Assembly (NCBI RefSeq): GCF_001182825.2 | Contig: NZ_LFYO02000002.1 | Span: 248,001 to 312,000, forward strand | Length of the DNA: 64,000 nucleotides | Direction: 5' to 3' | From: Streptococcus sp. X13SY08 | GTDB taxonomy: Bacteria > Bacillota > Bacilli > Lactobacillales > Streptococcaceae | Shown here: one piece after another, positions 57,031 to 64,000 of the stretch | Position numbering within the stretch: position 1 is the first letter of the stretch | Layout of the letters: each line of letters begins with the position of its first letter | The notes under the pieces: generated by a model | The model's database searches: none | The model's input: only the letters and a program-made list of their open reading frames with translations | Told to the model about the DNA's origin: nothing | Position numbers and translations under genes: made by a program

Positions 57031-57067
57031 GAGTGCGGGACAGAAATCAGTCATTTCGCAGAAATGC
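57031..57067 (+). repeat. Dispersed repeat copy
   Basis: gagtgcgggacagaaatcag and the following 17 bases match the reverse complement of 34921-34957 at 29 of 37 positions. Apart from this and the sstT promoter (TTGACC 57191-57196, 17-bp spacer, TAGGAT 57214-57219), the 56880-57240 spacer shows no gene. Confidence 0.6.
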
Positions 57068-57248
57068 TATTTTTGGCCTGTTCTCTTTTCTAATAGTTAT
57101 CAATTGTGCCAAGAATATTCACTAAAATGGCTCATGAGAATATTACTTAGTGAAAGTTTTTGCTTTATTTTCAATTTTTTCTGAAAATTGTTGACCTTTA
57201 ATATTTTTTTTGATAGGATAATGAGTATGTTTATTTGGAGGTAATCGA

Positions 57249-58460
57249 GTGAATAAAGTAGTATCTGTTTGGAAAAGAATGAGTTTAATTCGGAAAATTG
57301 GTATCGGAGTTGTCATGGGCTTATTATTGGGATTGGTATTCCCCAAATTACAAGTCATTGCTTTGTTTGGTACCTTATTTGTAGGGGCTTTGAAGGCTAT
57401 CGCTCCTCTTTTAGTTTTAACCTTGGTTGCACATGCCCTATCTCAAGCGCCTACTGGGCAAAAGTCCAATATGAGGACAGTTATTTTTCTTTATTTATTC
57501 GGAACTTTTGCAGCTGCTTTTGTTGCCATAGTAGCTAGCTATTTGTTTCCTGTTACATTAGTTCTTTCTAATGCGACTACTACAGATATTGCTCCACCGC
57601 AGGGAATTGCAGAAGTGTTTCAAGATCTGCTAATGAGAGTCGTTGATAACCCAATCAATGCTCTTGCGACTGCTAATTATATTGGAGTGTTAACTTGGGC
57701 GGCTGTTTTTGGTATTGCTTTTCGCCAAGCCAATGAACAAATGAAAGACTTGTTGCAATCAGCTGCAACAGTTACTTCCAAAGTAGTAGCAGGGATTATT
57801 GGTCTTGCTCCCTTTGGAATTATGGGATTAATTTTTGCTACCGTAGCGAGTAATGGATTGAGTGCACTAGCTGATTACGGGCTGTTGCTCTTAGTATTGG
57901 TGGGGAGTATGGTATTTGTGGCTCTAGTCATGAATCCCTTAATTGCTTTTATTATGCTCAAGAGTAATCCTTATCCTCTAGTCCTTGAATGTATGCGTGT
58001 GAGTGGAATGACAGCCTTCTTTACAAGAAGCTCCGCAGCCAATATTCCAGTCAATATGCAACTCTGTGAACGCCTAGGAGTGGATCCAGATACTTATTCA
58101 GTATCTATCCCACTGGGTGCAACCATTAACATGGCTGGAGCTGCTATTACCATTAATATTTTGACTATGGCAGCTGTCAATACTCTTGGGATTAGCGTTG
58201 ATTTTAGTTCTGCACTTCTCTTGTCCATTATTGCTTCTCTATCCGCAGCGGGTGCATCTGGAGTAGCTGGAGGTTCTTTGCTTTTAATTCCAATTGCTTG
58301 TAGCCTTTTTGGCATTTCCAATGATTTGGCAATGCAGGTGGTCGGTGTTGGATTTGTAGTGGGAGTGATCCAAGATTCTTGTGAAACAGCACTTAATTCT
58401 TCGACGGATGTCTTATTTACAGTAATAGCCGAAAAATCTGGTTGGCGTAAATTGTCATAA
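57249..58460 (+). CDS. sstT: Serine/threonine:sodium symporter
   Basis: 403-residue dicarboxylate/amino acid:cation symporter (DAACS) protein with eight or more helices and two re-entrant loops. Signature segments: [24 protein letters not shown] and [13 protein letters not shown]. SstT takes up serine and threonine with sodium. The start is GTG at 57249, six bases after GGAGGT. Single gene with terminator. Confidence 0.92.
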   Translation: MNKVVSVWKRMSLIRKIGIGVVMGLLLGLVFPKLQVIALFGTLFVGALKAIAPLLVLTLVAHALSQAPTGQKSNMRTVIFLYLFGTFAAAFVAIVASYLFPVTLVLSNATTTDIAPPQGIAEVFQDLLMRVVDNPINALATANYIGVLTWAAVFGIAFRQANEQMKDLLQSAATVTSKVVAGIIGLAPFGIMGLIFATVASNGLSALADYGLLLLVLVGSMVFVALVMNPLIAFIMLKSNPYPLVLECMRVSGMTAFFTRSSAANIPVNMQLCERLGVDPDTYSVSIPLGATINMAGAAITINILTMAAVNTLGISVDFSSALLLSIIASLSAAGASGVAGGSLLLIPIACSLFGISNDLAMQVVGVGFVVGVIQDSCETALNSSTDVLFTVIAEKSGWRKLS

Positions 58461-58493
58461 TCCTCTAAGAGCGTGGAATAAAAAGTGAAACGA

Positions 58494-58520
58494 GGCAGGA
58501 CTTTTGTCCCAGCCTTTTTT
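58494..58520 (+). terminator. Terminator shared with a dispersed hairpin family
   Basis: GGCaGGAC-tttt-GTCCcAGCC followed by T6. The GGAC/GTCC core and mismatch position are the same as the hairpin at 34789-34814. Confidence 0.8.
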
Positions 58521-58605
58521 ACTTCCACTATTGTGATATTTTTTCTAACCTGCTACAGATTTTATGATAAAATAGACTTACTTCATATACTGAAAAGGAG
58601 AAAGC

Positions 58606-60012
58606 ATGACAATTGATTTTAAAGCGGAAGTGGACAAACGCCGCGATGATTTGATGGCTGATTTATTTAGTCTTTTGGAAATTAACTCCGAACGTGACGA
58701 TAGTAAGGCGGATGCAGAGCACCCATTTGGTCCTGGTCCTGTTAAAGCTTTGGAAAAATTCTTGGAAATCGCAGAACGCGATGGTTACGAGACAAAAAAT
58801 GTCGACAATTATGCGGGTCATTTTACTTTTGGACAAGGTGAAGAAGAGTTGGGAATCTTTGCTCACATGGACGTTGTTCCTGCGGGCAGTGGCTGGAATA
58901 CAGATCCTTACAAACCAGAAATCATCGACGGAAAACTCTTTGCTAGGGGTTCATCAGATGATAAAGGACCAACCGTGGCTTGTTATTACGGACTCAAAAT
59001 CATTAAAGAATTGGGCTTGCCTGTTTCTAAACGTGTCCGTTTTGTAGTTGGTACAGACGAAGAATCTGGCTGGGGCGATATGGACTATTATTTTGCAAAT
59101 GTTGGTCTCCCAGAACCAGATTTTGGCTTCTCACCAGACGCAGAATTCCCTATCATCAACGGTGAAAAAGGAAATATTACAGAATATCTTCATTTTGGCA
59201 ATACCAATGGCGGTGCTTTCACACTGCATAGTTTCCAAGGTGGCTTACGTGAAAACATGGTACCTGAATCAGCGACAGCTATTTTCTCAGCGGAAGCTAG
59301 CTTGGAAGAATTGCAAGCACGTGTGACGACTTTTGCAGCAGAATACGGTGTTACAGCAGAGCTCAAAGAAGAAGATGGACGTTTCCATTTGACAGTGGTT
59401 GGTAAGTCAGCTCATGGTGCTCACCCTGAAGCTGGTGTCAATGGCGCAGCTTACCTAGCACGTTTCCTTCACCAGTTTGATTTTGCTGGCGCGGCTAAAG
59501 ATTATATTGCAGTGACATCTGGCTACATTTTTGAAGACCATGCTGGTGAAAAATTAGGCGTTGCTATCACAGATGAGCGCATGGGTGCCCTTTCCATGAA
59601 TGCTGGTGTCTTTAGATTTGATGAAACATTGCCAGATAATACTATCGCACTCAATTTCCGTTACCCACAAGGAACAGATGCTGCAACCATTCAGGCTGCC
59701 TTGCAAGAGTTGTCAGGTGTTCTTTCTGTAAGTCTTTCAGAGCATGAGCATACTCCTCACTATTTACCAATGGAAGATCCACTTGTGAAAACACTTTTAG
59801 ATGTTTACGAGCGTCAAACAGGCCTTCGTGGTCACGAACAAGTCATCGGTGGCGGTACCTTTGGTCGTCTCTTGAAACGTGGTGTCGCTTACGGTGCTAT
59901 GTTCCCAGGCTACATAGATACTATGCACCAAGCCAATGAATTCATTGATGTAGAAGATCTCTACCGTGCAGCCGCTATTTACGCAGAAGCCATCTATGAA
60001 TTAATCAAATAG
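58606..60012 (+). CDS. pepV: Dipeptidase PepV
   Basis: 468-residue M20-family zinc dipeptidase. Metal-site motifs: FAHMDVVPAGSGW, SSDDKGP and GTDEESGWGD; near the C-terminus GGGTFGRLLKRG and MHQANEFI. Cleaves dipeptides in the cytosol. AAAAGGAG precedes the ATG, and TGaTAAAAT lies upstream at about 58565. Confidence 0.95.
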   Translation: MTIDFKAEVDKRRDDLMADLFSLLEINSERDDSKADAEHPFGPGPVKALEKFLEIAERDGYETKNVDNYAGHFTFGQGEEELGIFAHMDVVPAGSGWNTDPYKPEIIDGKLFARGSSDDKGPTVACYYGLKIIKELGLPVSKRVRFVVGTDEESGWGDMDYYFANVGLPEPDFGFSPDAEFPIINGEKGNITEYLHFGNTNGGAFTLHSFQGGLRENMVPESATAIFSAEASLEELQARVTTFAAEYGVTAELKEEDGRFHLTVVGKSAHGAHPEAGVNGAAYLARFLHQFDFAGAAKDYIAVTSGYIFEDHAGEKLGVAITDERMGALSMNAGVFRFDETLPDNTIALNFRYPQGTDAATIQAALQELSGVLSVSLSEHEHTPHYLPMEDPLVKTLLDVYERQTGLRGHEQVIGGGTFGRLLKRGVAYGAMFPGYIDTMHQANEFIDVEDLYRAAAIYAEAIYELIK

Positions 60013-60020
60013 GATGAAAA

Positions 60021-60043
60021 AGGCAGGGGAACCTGTCTTTTTG
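60021..60043 (+). terminator. Rho-independent terminator
   Basis: aaaggcagg-ggaa-cctgtcttt stem with a T tract. Confidence 0.75.
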
Positions 60044-60060
60044 TCTAGGGAGGTATAGCC

Positions 60061-60624
60061 ATGTCAACCATTAAGGAAATTAAGAGAGCTATCATGACAG
60101 ACTCTCAGAATGCACTCTTTACGGAAAAAGGAATTGAGCTCTTGTTTGCAGCGCCCCCTACAGCAAAGATTTTGCTTATCGGTCAGGCACCTGACATTCG
60201 TGCGCAAGAAGCAAGAATGTATTTTAAAGACCCTTCAGGGAATCAGCTACGCGATTGGTTGGGTGTGGATGAATAAACTTTTTATGAATCAGGTCATTTT
60301 GCCGTCGTTCCTATGGATTTTTATTTTCCGGGAAGAGGGAAATCGGGTGATTTGCCACCAAGAAGGGGCTTTGCGGACAAATGGCATCCACAGATTTTAG
60401 AGACCATACCTGATATTCAGTTGACAATTCTTATTGGTGCCTATTTGAATCAGCCAGCAACTGTCAAGATTACAGACAATGTCCGCCATTTCCAGCGATT
60501 TTTACCGACTTATTTTCCCTTGGTCCATCCGTCGCCTAGAAATAATATTTGGCAAACTAGAAATCCTTGGTTTAAGGAGGAAGTGGTGCCAGCATTACGT
60601 CGTTTGGTAAAGGAAATCTTATAA
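60061..60624 (+). pseudogene. Uracil-DNA glycosylase superfamily protein with in-frame stop
   Basis: A single frame from ATG 60061 to TAA 60622-60624 is interrupted only by TAA at 60274-60276, after LGVDE. Around it are ILLIGQAPDIRAQEA (the GQAP motif of the family), TFYESGHFAVVPMDFYFPG and, at the C-terminus, VHPSPRNN. It is a stand-alone UDG-like protein of about 187 residues in relatives. One substitution would restore it. GGGAGG lies upstream. Confidence 0.8.
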
Positions 60625-61095
60625 TTTTATCTGCTACTTATTGCCATACTATATTTAAAAACAAGAACATACTACTGATAGATAGAGAGGCACGGGCTTA
60701 TCGTGTTCATCTGTTTACAATTGATCACATATTATGGATATTTTTTGTTCTTGAATATCTGTTTCGCAAATCAAATGAGGTAAGTTGCTACCATTGCCAC
60801 TTAAATGGATTGCGGGTATAGCCTAATGTAGTATTTTTCAGTGAATAGCTTTGCATTGTTTTTATAGAGACGTAAAAGACTAATTTTGTATTGATTTTTT
60901 CATTTATAAATGTTAAAGGTAACGAATCTAAAAAAGTATCTGTGTTCGATTTCCTATTAAATGTAGCAATGCTAAATTTTTCTCTACACAAGATATTTTG
61001 AGAGAAAATCTTCCTGAGATCAGTATTTGAAAGGAACTTTTTTACAAGTGGGATCTAAAAAGGATTTAGCTACAAAAACAACACAAATCAGATGA
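60625..61095. other. Gene-free spacer of about 470 bp
   Basis: AT-rich and without credible coding signal. A 67-codon minus-strand frame at 60788-60991 starts at TTG without a ribosome site and was not accepted. No terminator for the UDG-like gene was recognised here. Confidence 0.4.
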
Positions 61096-61129
61096 AAGAA
61101 TTGGATTTCCAATTCTTTTTTAGTATAAT
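61096..61129 (+). promoter_or_regulatory. Hairpin overlapping the promoter of the TPM/LemA genes
   Basis: Perfect stem aagaattgga-tt-tccaattctt with T6, overlapping a TTGGAT (61101-61106), 17-bp spacer, TATAAT (61124-61129) promoter. The hairpin may end upstream transcription just as the promoter begins. Confidence 0.7.
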
Positions 61130-61151
61130 GTAGTCTCAAGGAGGAAATCCT

Positions 61152-61940
61152 ATGAAAAAGTTTTTAGTCAGCATTCTTATGCTGGTTTTAGTGGGCTTAG
61201 GGATTGGTCTCAGCGGACCACAAGTCCAAGCGCAATTACCGAATCAACCGATTGACACGACTGTTGTGGATGATGGTAGTTACTTATCTAGCCAAACGAT
61301 TGCGACTATTGATAAGGAAAATAAATCTTGGTCACAGACGGATCAGCAATTGCAGGTCGGAGTCTATATCACAGATCGTTTACCTAGCTCATTAGAGACC
61401 TTCTCTAATGAGCTCTTTCGCAAATGGATGGTTGGGTATTCGGGAACCAATAACGGAACACTTTTAGTTATTGCTATTAAGGACCGTCAATTTCGAATTG
61501 AGACATCAGACCGAGCCTCAACGGTTTTAACCGATGTGACAGTCAAACGAATTTTAGATAGTTCACGAGATTTCTTTCGAGCTGAAGATTACGATAACGG
61601 TGTTCTTTATATCATTGATGCCATGGCCGACGAGTTTTATGGTACCAATCGTGCACAGACGCGTCTGGCCGAATTTGAAGAAAATCAAGGTAGCTCGTTT
61701 GATATTGGAGAGATTATTTTTGCGATTGTCTTCGTTCTATGGCTTATCATAGTCACATTAGGTAAAGGTGGTGGTCGTGGCGGCGGTTCAGGTACTCTTC
61801 TTTGGATTTTAGCAAATAGTTTCAGTGGTTACTCTAGTGGTTCTAGTAGAAATTCCAGTTCTAGTTCATTCGGCTCAAGTGGCGGCGGTGGCTGGTCTGG
61901 TGGCGGCGGCGATGGTGGTGGTGCCTCATCCGGTTGGTAA
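61152..61940 (+). CDS. TPM-domain (YgcG-like) membrane protein
   Basis: 262 residues. Signal peptide with VSILMLVLVGLGIGLS and a cleavage region near VQAQ. A TPM domain (about 30-180) has VVDDGSYLSSQTIATID and GTLLVIAIKDRQFRIET. One transmembrane helix follows (about 190-208), then a Gly/Ser-rich tail. TPM proteins usually pair with LemA, as here. The function is unknown; the tail is extracytoplasmic or cytoplasmic depending on topology. CAAGGAGG precedes the ATG. Confidence 0.88.
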   Translation: MKKFLVSILMLVLVGLGIGLSGPQVQAQLPNQPIDTTVVDDGSYLSSQTIATIDKENKSWSQTDQQLQVGVYITDRLPSSLETFSNELFRKWMVGYSGTNNGTLLVIAIKDRQFRIETSDRASTVLTDVTVKRILDSSRDFFRAEDYDNGVLYIIDAMADEFYGTNRAQTRLAEFEENQGSSFDIGEIIFAIVFVLWLIIVTLGKGGGRGGGSGTLLWILANSFSGYSSGSSRNSSSSSFGSSGGGGWSGGGGDGGGASSGW

Positions 61941-61987
61941 ATGTAACATGAAAGGAAAGAATTCTTCAGGAATTCGTAAGATAGAAA

Positions 61988-62572
61988 ATGAAAAAATATC
62001 TCCCAATTTTAATTCCCGTAGTTATTGTGGCTATATTAGCCATGATTGGTATTGGTCAGTACAATGGCTTAGTTGATTCTCACTCGCAAGTTGAAAATGC
62101 ACAAGCAGATGTGAATACGCAATTGCAGCGTCGATATGATTTGGTTCCGAATGTTGTATCTGCCGTTCGTGAAGCAATGGCGCATGAAGAAGAAGTCTTC
62201 ACGGCTATTGCGGATGCGCGTGCTAAAATCGGCTCAAGTGCTAAAAGATCAGAAGCTTATCAAGAGGGTCAATCTCAGTTAGATGCAGCAGTTTCTCGTC
62301 TATTGGTGTTGACAGAAAATTACCCACAGCTTAATTCCAACCAACAAGTTTCAGAATTGATTACTGAGTTGGAAGGAACGGAAAATCGTATTTTGGTTGC
62401 CCGAAAGGACTATAACGCTGTCGCAACCACTTACAACCGTAAAATCCGTCGCTTCCCTGCCTCTATCTTTGCAGGCATGTTTGGTTTTGAAAAAGCTGAG
62501 CTCTTCAAAGCAACAGAAACAGCTGCAACAACCGTCCCAAGTGTCGATTTGGAAAATAAAGGTAGTGAATAA
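61988..62572 (+). CDS. LemA family protein
   Basis: 194 residues. N-terminal membrane helix (PILIPVVIVAILAMIG), then the helical LemA domain with QLQRRYDLVPNVVSAVR and ENYPQLNSNQ. Forms a pair with the TPM gene 47 nt upstream. The role in streptococci is not established. Confidence 0.92.
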   Translation: MKKYLPILIPVVIVAILAMIGIGQYNGLVDSHSQVENAQADVNTQLQRRYDLVPNVVSAVREAMAHEEEVFTAIADARAKIGSSAKRSEAYQEGQSQLDAAVSRLLVLTENYPQLNSNQQVSELITELEGTENRILVARKDYNAVATTYNRKIRRFPASIFAGMFGFEKAELFKATETAATTVPSVDLENKGSE

Positions 62573-62573
62573 G

Positions 62574-62608
62574 AAAAAGGTTCTTGCTTGGAGCAGGAAC
62601 CTTTTTTG
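62574..62608 (+). terminator. Rho-independent terminator
   Basis: aaaaaggttc / gaaccttttt stem, strong T6 tail. Confidence 0.9.
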
Positions 62609-62714
62609 ATATTTGATGTACTAAAACGAAGAGAATTTATCTAAAAAAATAGTTATATGATAGAAAATGATACAATATATTAAAAATATAAATTCGAATT
62701 TACGAGGGAAGATC

Positions 62715-63278
62715 ATGAATCACAAAGGGACTAAAAAACTAGAAACAAATAGACTTATATTAAGGAAATATGAATCAAAAGATGTAGAGGACATGTTTCA
62801 TAATTGGGTTAACGATTCTGAGGTGATGAAATATCTAACTTGGAAAGCTCACGGATCAATAGAGGTAACACGTGAAATAAATTTGTTGGATATTTCCAAA
62901 TATGATTGTTTGGACTATTACAAATGGGTTATTATCCTAAAATCATCAAAGGAGGCTATTGGAGGCATTAATGTGGCTAAGGTTGATGAAAGTTGCAGTA
63001 GCGTCGAAGTTGCCTATAGATTAGGGAAAGCTTGGTGGAATAAAGGCATAGCAAGTGAAGCACTTTCTAGAGTTATCGAATTCTTATTTGAGGAGGTTGG
63101 AGTAAACCGTATAGCTGCTATGCATGATACAAATAATGCGAGTAGTGGATTAGTTATGAAGAAATGCGGTATGAGCTATGAAGGAACATTACGCCAAGCT
63201 GGTTTAAACAATCAAGGGATATACGATATTGCTTGCTATTCCATTCTTTATGATGAGTATATAAAAATGTTATCCTAA
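62715..63278 (+). CDS. GNAT acetyltransferase, RimJ/RimL-like
   Basis: 187 residues. Starts NHKGTKKLETNRLILRKYES, typical of the RimJ/RimL-type GNATs, with acetyl-CoA motif RLGKAWWNKGIASEAL (about 118-133) and NNASSGLVMKKCGM. The substrate is unknown. The ATG at 62715 follows GAGGGAAG; the in-frame ATG at 62667 adds an unrelated stretch. Ends one base before or overlapping the next unit. Confidence 0.88.
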   Translation: MNHKGTKKLETNRLILRKYESKDVEDMFHNWVNDSEVMKYLTWKAHGSIEVTREINLLDISKYDCLDYYKWVIILKSSKEAIGGINVAKVDESCSSVEVAYRLGKAWWNKGIASEALSRVIEFLFEEVGVNRIAAMHDTNNASSGLVMKKCGMSYEGTLRQAGLNNQGIYDIACYSILYDEYIKMLS

Positions 63279-63304
63279 TGGTAGGAAAAGGAGAATCTCT
63301 AAAA

Positions 63305-64000
63305 ATGAATGACTATGTAACATTAAACCAAGAAAGATGGAATAGAGTACATAATGATTATACTGAACCATATACGCATGAAGAATTGATGAATTTAAAA
63401 GATCAACCAATAAGTGTAAGTTTGACTGTTGGTAAACTTGTTCCAGAATCATGGTTTGAAAAGACAGAGGGCAAAAGGGTGCTTGGGTTGGCCTGCGGTG
63501 GAGGTCAGCAAGGACCAATTTTTGCTTTACATGATTATGATGTGACAATTATGGATTTTTCTAAATCTCAACTTGAAAAAGATGAAATGGTTGCAAGTAG
63601 GGATAACCTTAAAATTAAAACTATTTTAGGTGATATGACCAAACCATTTCCATTTGAAGATGAAACTTTTGATATTGTATTTAACCCTGTTTCAAATGTT
63701 TATATTGAAGACTTAGAGAATATGTATCGCGAGGCATCCAGAGTTCTAAAACAGGGCGGATTTTTGATGGTTGGTTTTATGAATCCGTGGATTTATATGT
63801 ACGATGCTGATGTAGTATGGGATAGGCCAGCTGAAGAACTTCTTTTAAAATATTCTCTTCCTTTTAATTCTCGTAAATTAGAAGAAGGAAAAATTAAAAT
63901 TAATCCTGAGTACGGTTATGAATTTAGTCATACACTAGAATCATAAATTAGAAGTCAACTTAAAAATGGATTGGCTATGATTGGTTTCTATGAGTCTTGT
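63305..64000 (+). pseudogene. SAM-dependent methyltransferase with in-frame stop, 3' end outside window
   Basis: Class I methyltransferase. MNDYVTLNQERWNRVHNDY is followed by the SAM motif LGLACGGGQQGPIF, TIMDFSKSQL and VLKQGGFLMVGFMNPW. TAA at 63944-63946 follows SHTLES, but the same frame continues IRSQLKNGLAMIGFYESC to the window end, which matches the expected C-terminus. One substitution (for example from CAA) would explain it. The ATG at 63305 lies downstream of AAGGAG with a long spacing; ATG 63278 is an alternative. Confidence 0.75.

Noticed and set aside
58094-58528. 144-codon ORF antisense to the end of sstT
   Set aside because: Antisense shadow of sstT running through its terminator; no start signal.
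60788-60991. 67-codon minus-strand ORF in the 60.6-61.1 kb spacer
   Set aside because: Starts at TTG without ribosome site, AT-rich composition and no recognisable family; treated as chance.
61770-61940. Gly/Ser-rich 3' end of the TPM gene as a repeat element
   Set aside because: Typical low-complexity tail of TPM proteins, in frame and complete.
45246-63946. Recoding of TAA/TAG as glutamine to explain in-frame stops
   Set aside because: TAA and TAG are used as normal terminators of intact genes throughout the window, so a changed code is not supported.

Overview
This window is a low-GC Firmicute chromosome segment. Protein content and gene order (apt-dnaD-trmK, infC-rpmI-rplT, murT/gatD opposite cdaA-cdaR-glmM, an rgp/gac-type rhamnan cluster) point to the genus Streptococcus, most likely S. 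suis or a close relative. The species call is inference from recognised protein families; no search was run. I saw no rRNA, tRNA, CRISPR array, intact transposase or prophage.

Layout. 1-4.3 kb: housekeeping genes (TIGR02328-like fragment, apt, dnaD, trmK, Nif3-like, ZIP transporter). 4.5-5.8 kb: a broken LPXTG surface protein with three slippage-prone tracts. 5.9-22.5 kb: dTDP-rhamnose synthesis (rmlA, rmlC, rmlB, rmlD) followed by the rhamnose-polysaccharide cluster (rgpA-F-like glycosyltransferases and ABC exporter, a GacH-like glycerol-phosphate transferase, a GT-C-like membrane protein, a GtrB-like transferase). 22.7-30.7 kb: ebsA, ferredoxin, LysM-like surface protein, cmk, infC-rpmI-rplT, ltaS, an rRNA methyltransferase, aroD, a YlbF/YheA-like protein. 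30.8-39.8 kb: two paralogous ABC-transporter operons of the TrpX (ABC_sub_bind) type flank fbpA. One has a tyrosine-codon-rich leader peptide plus a chain of overlapping hairpins ending in a terminator; the other has a T-box with a UGG (Trp) specifier. 39.8-50.2 kb: PrdX-like editing protein, RNase J, esterase, ABC-F, then a decayed accessory stretch (Rgg regulator, double-glycine peptide, CPBP protease, MFS transporter, VOC protein, PASTA-like protein). 50.2-64 kb: gatD/murT, cdaA-cdaR-glmM, ABC-F, sstT, pepV, uracil-DNA-glycosylase-like gene, TPM/LemA pair, GNAT, methyltransferase.

The most unusual feature is the number of broken genes, about 18 in 64 kb. Two classes stand out. Several conserved and probably essential genes (rmlB, rmlD, rnjB, glmM) and others (ABC-F, trpY, an ABC ATPase) carry internal losses of roughly 45-90 bp that shift the frame. 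Other genes carry in-frame stop codons or homopolymer frameshifts. Simultaneous loss of RNase J, GlmM and rhamnose synthesis is hard to reconcile with life, so part of this is probably assembly or sequencing error; the nonsense codons in accessory genes could be real decay.

Most interesting biology: the leader-peptide attenuator at 30.8-31.1 kb, the Rgg / GG-peptide / CPBP locus at 45-47 kb, the multi-tract surface protein at 4.6-5.8 kb, and two apparently leaderless genes (28.5 and 43.1 kb).
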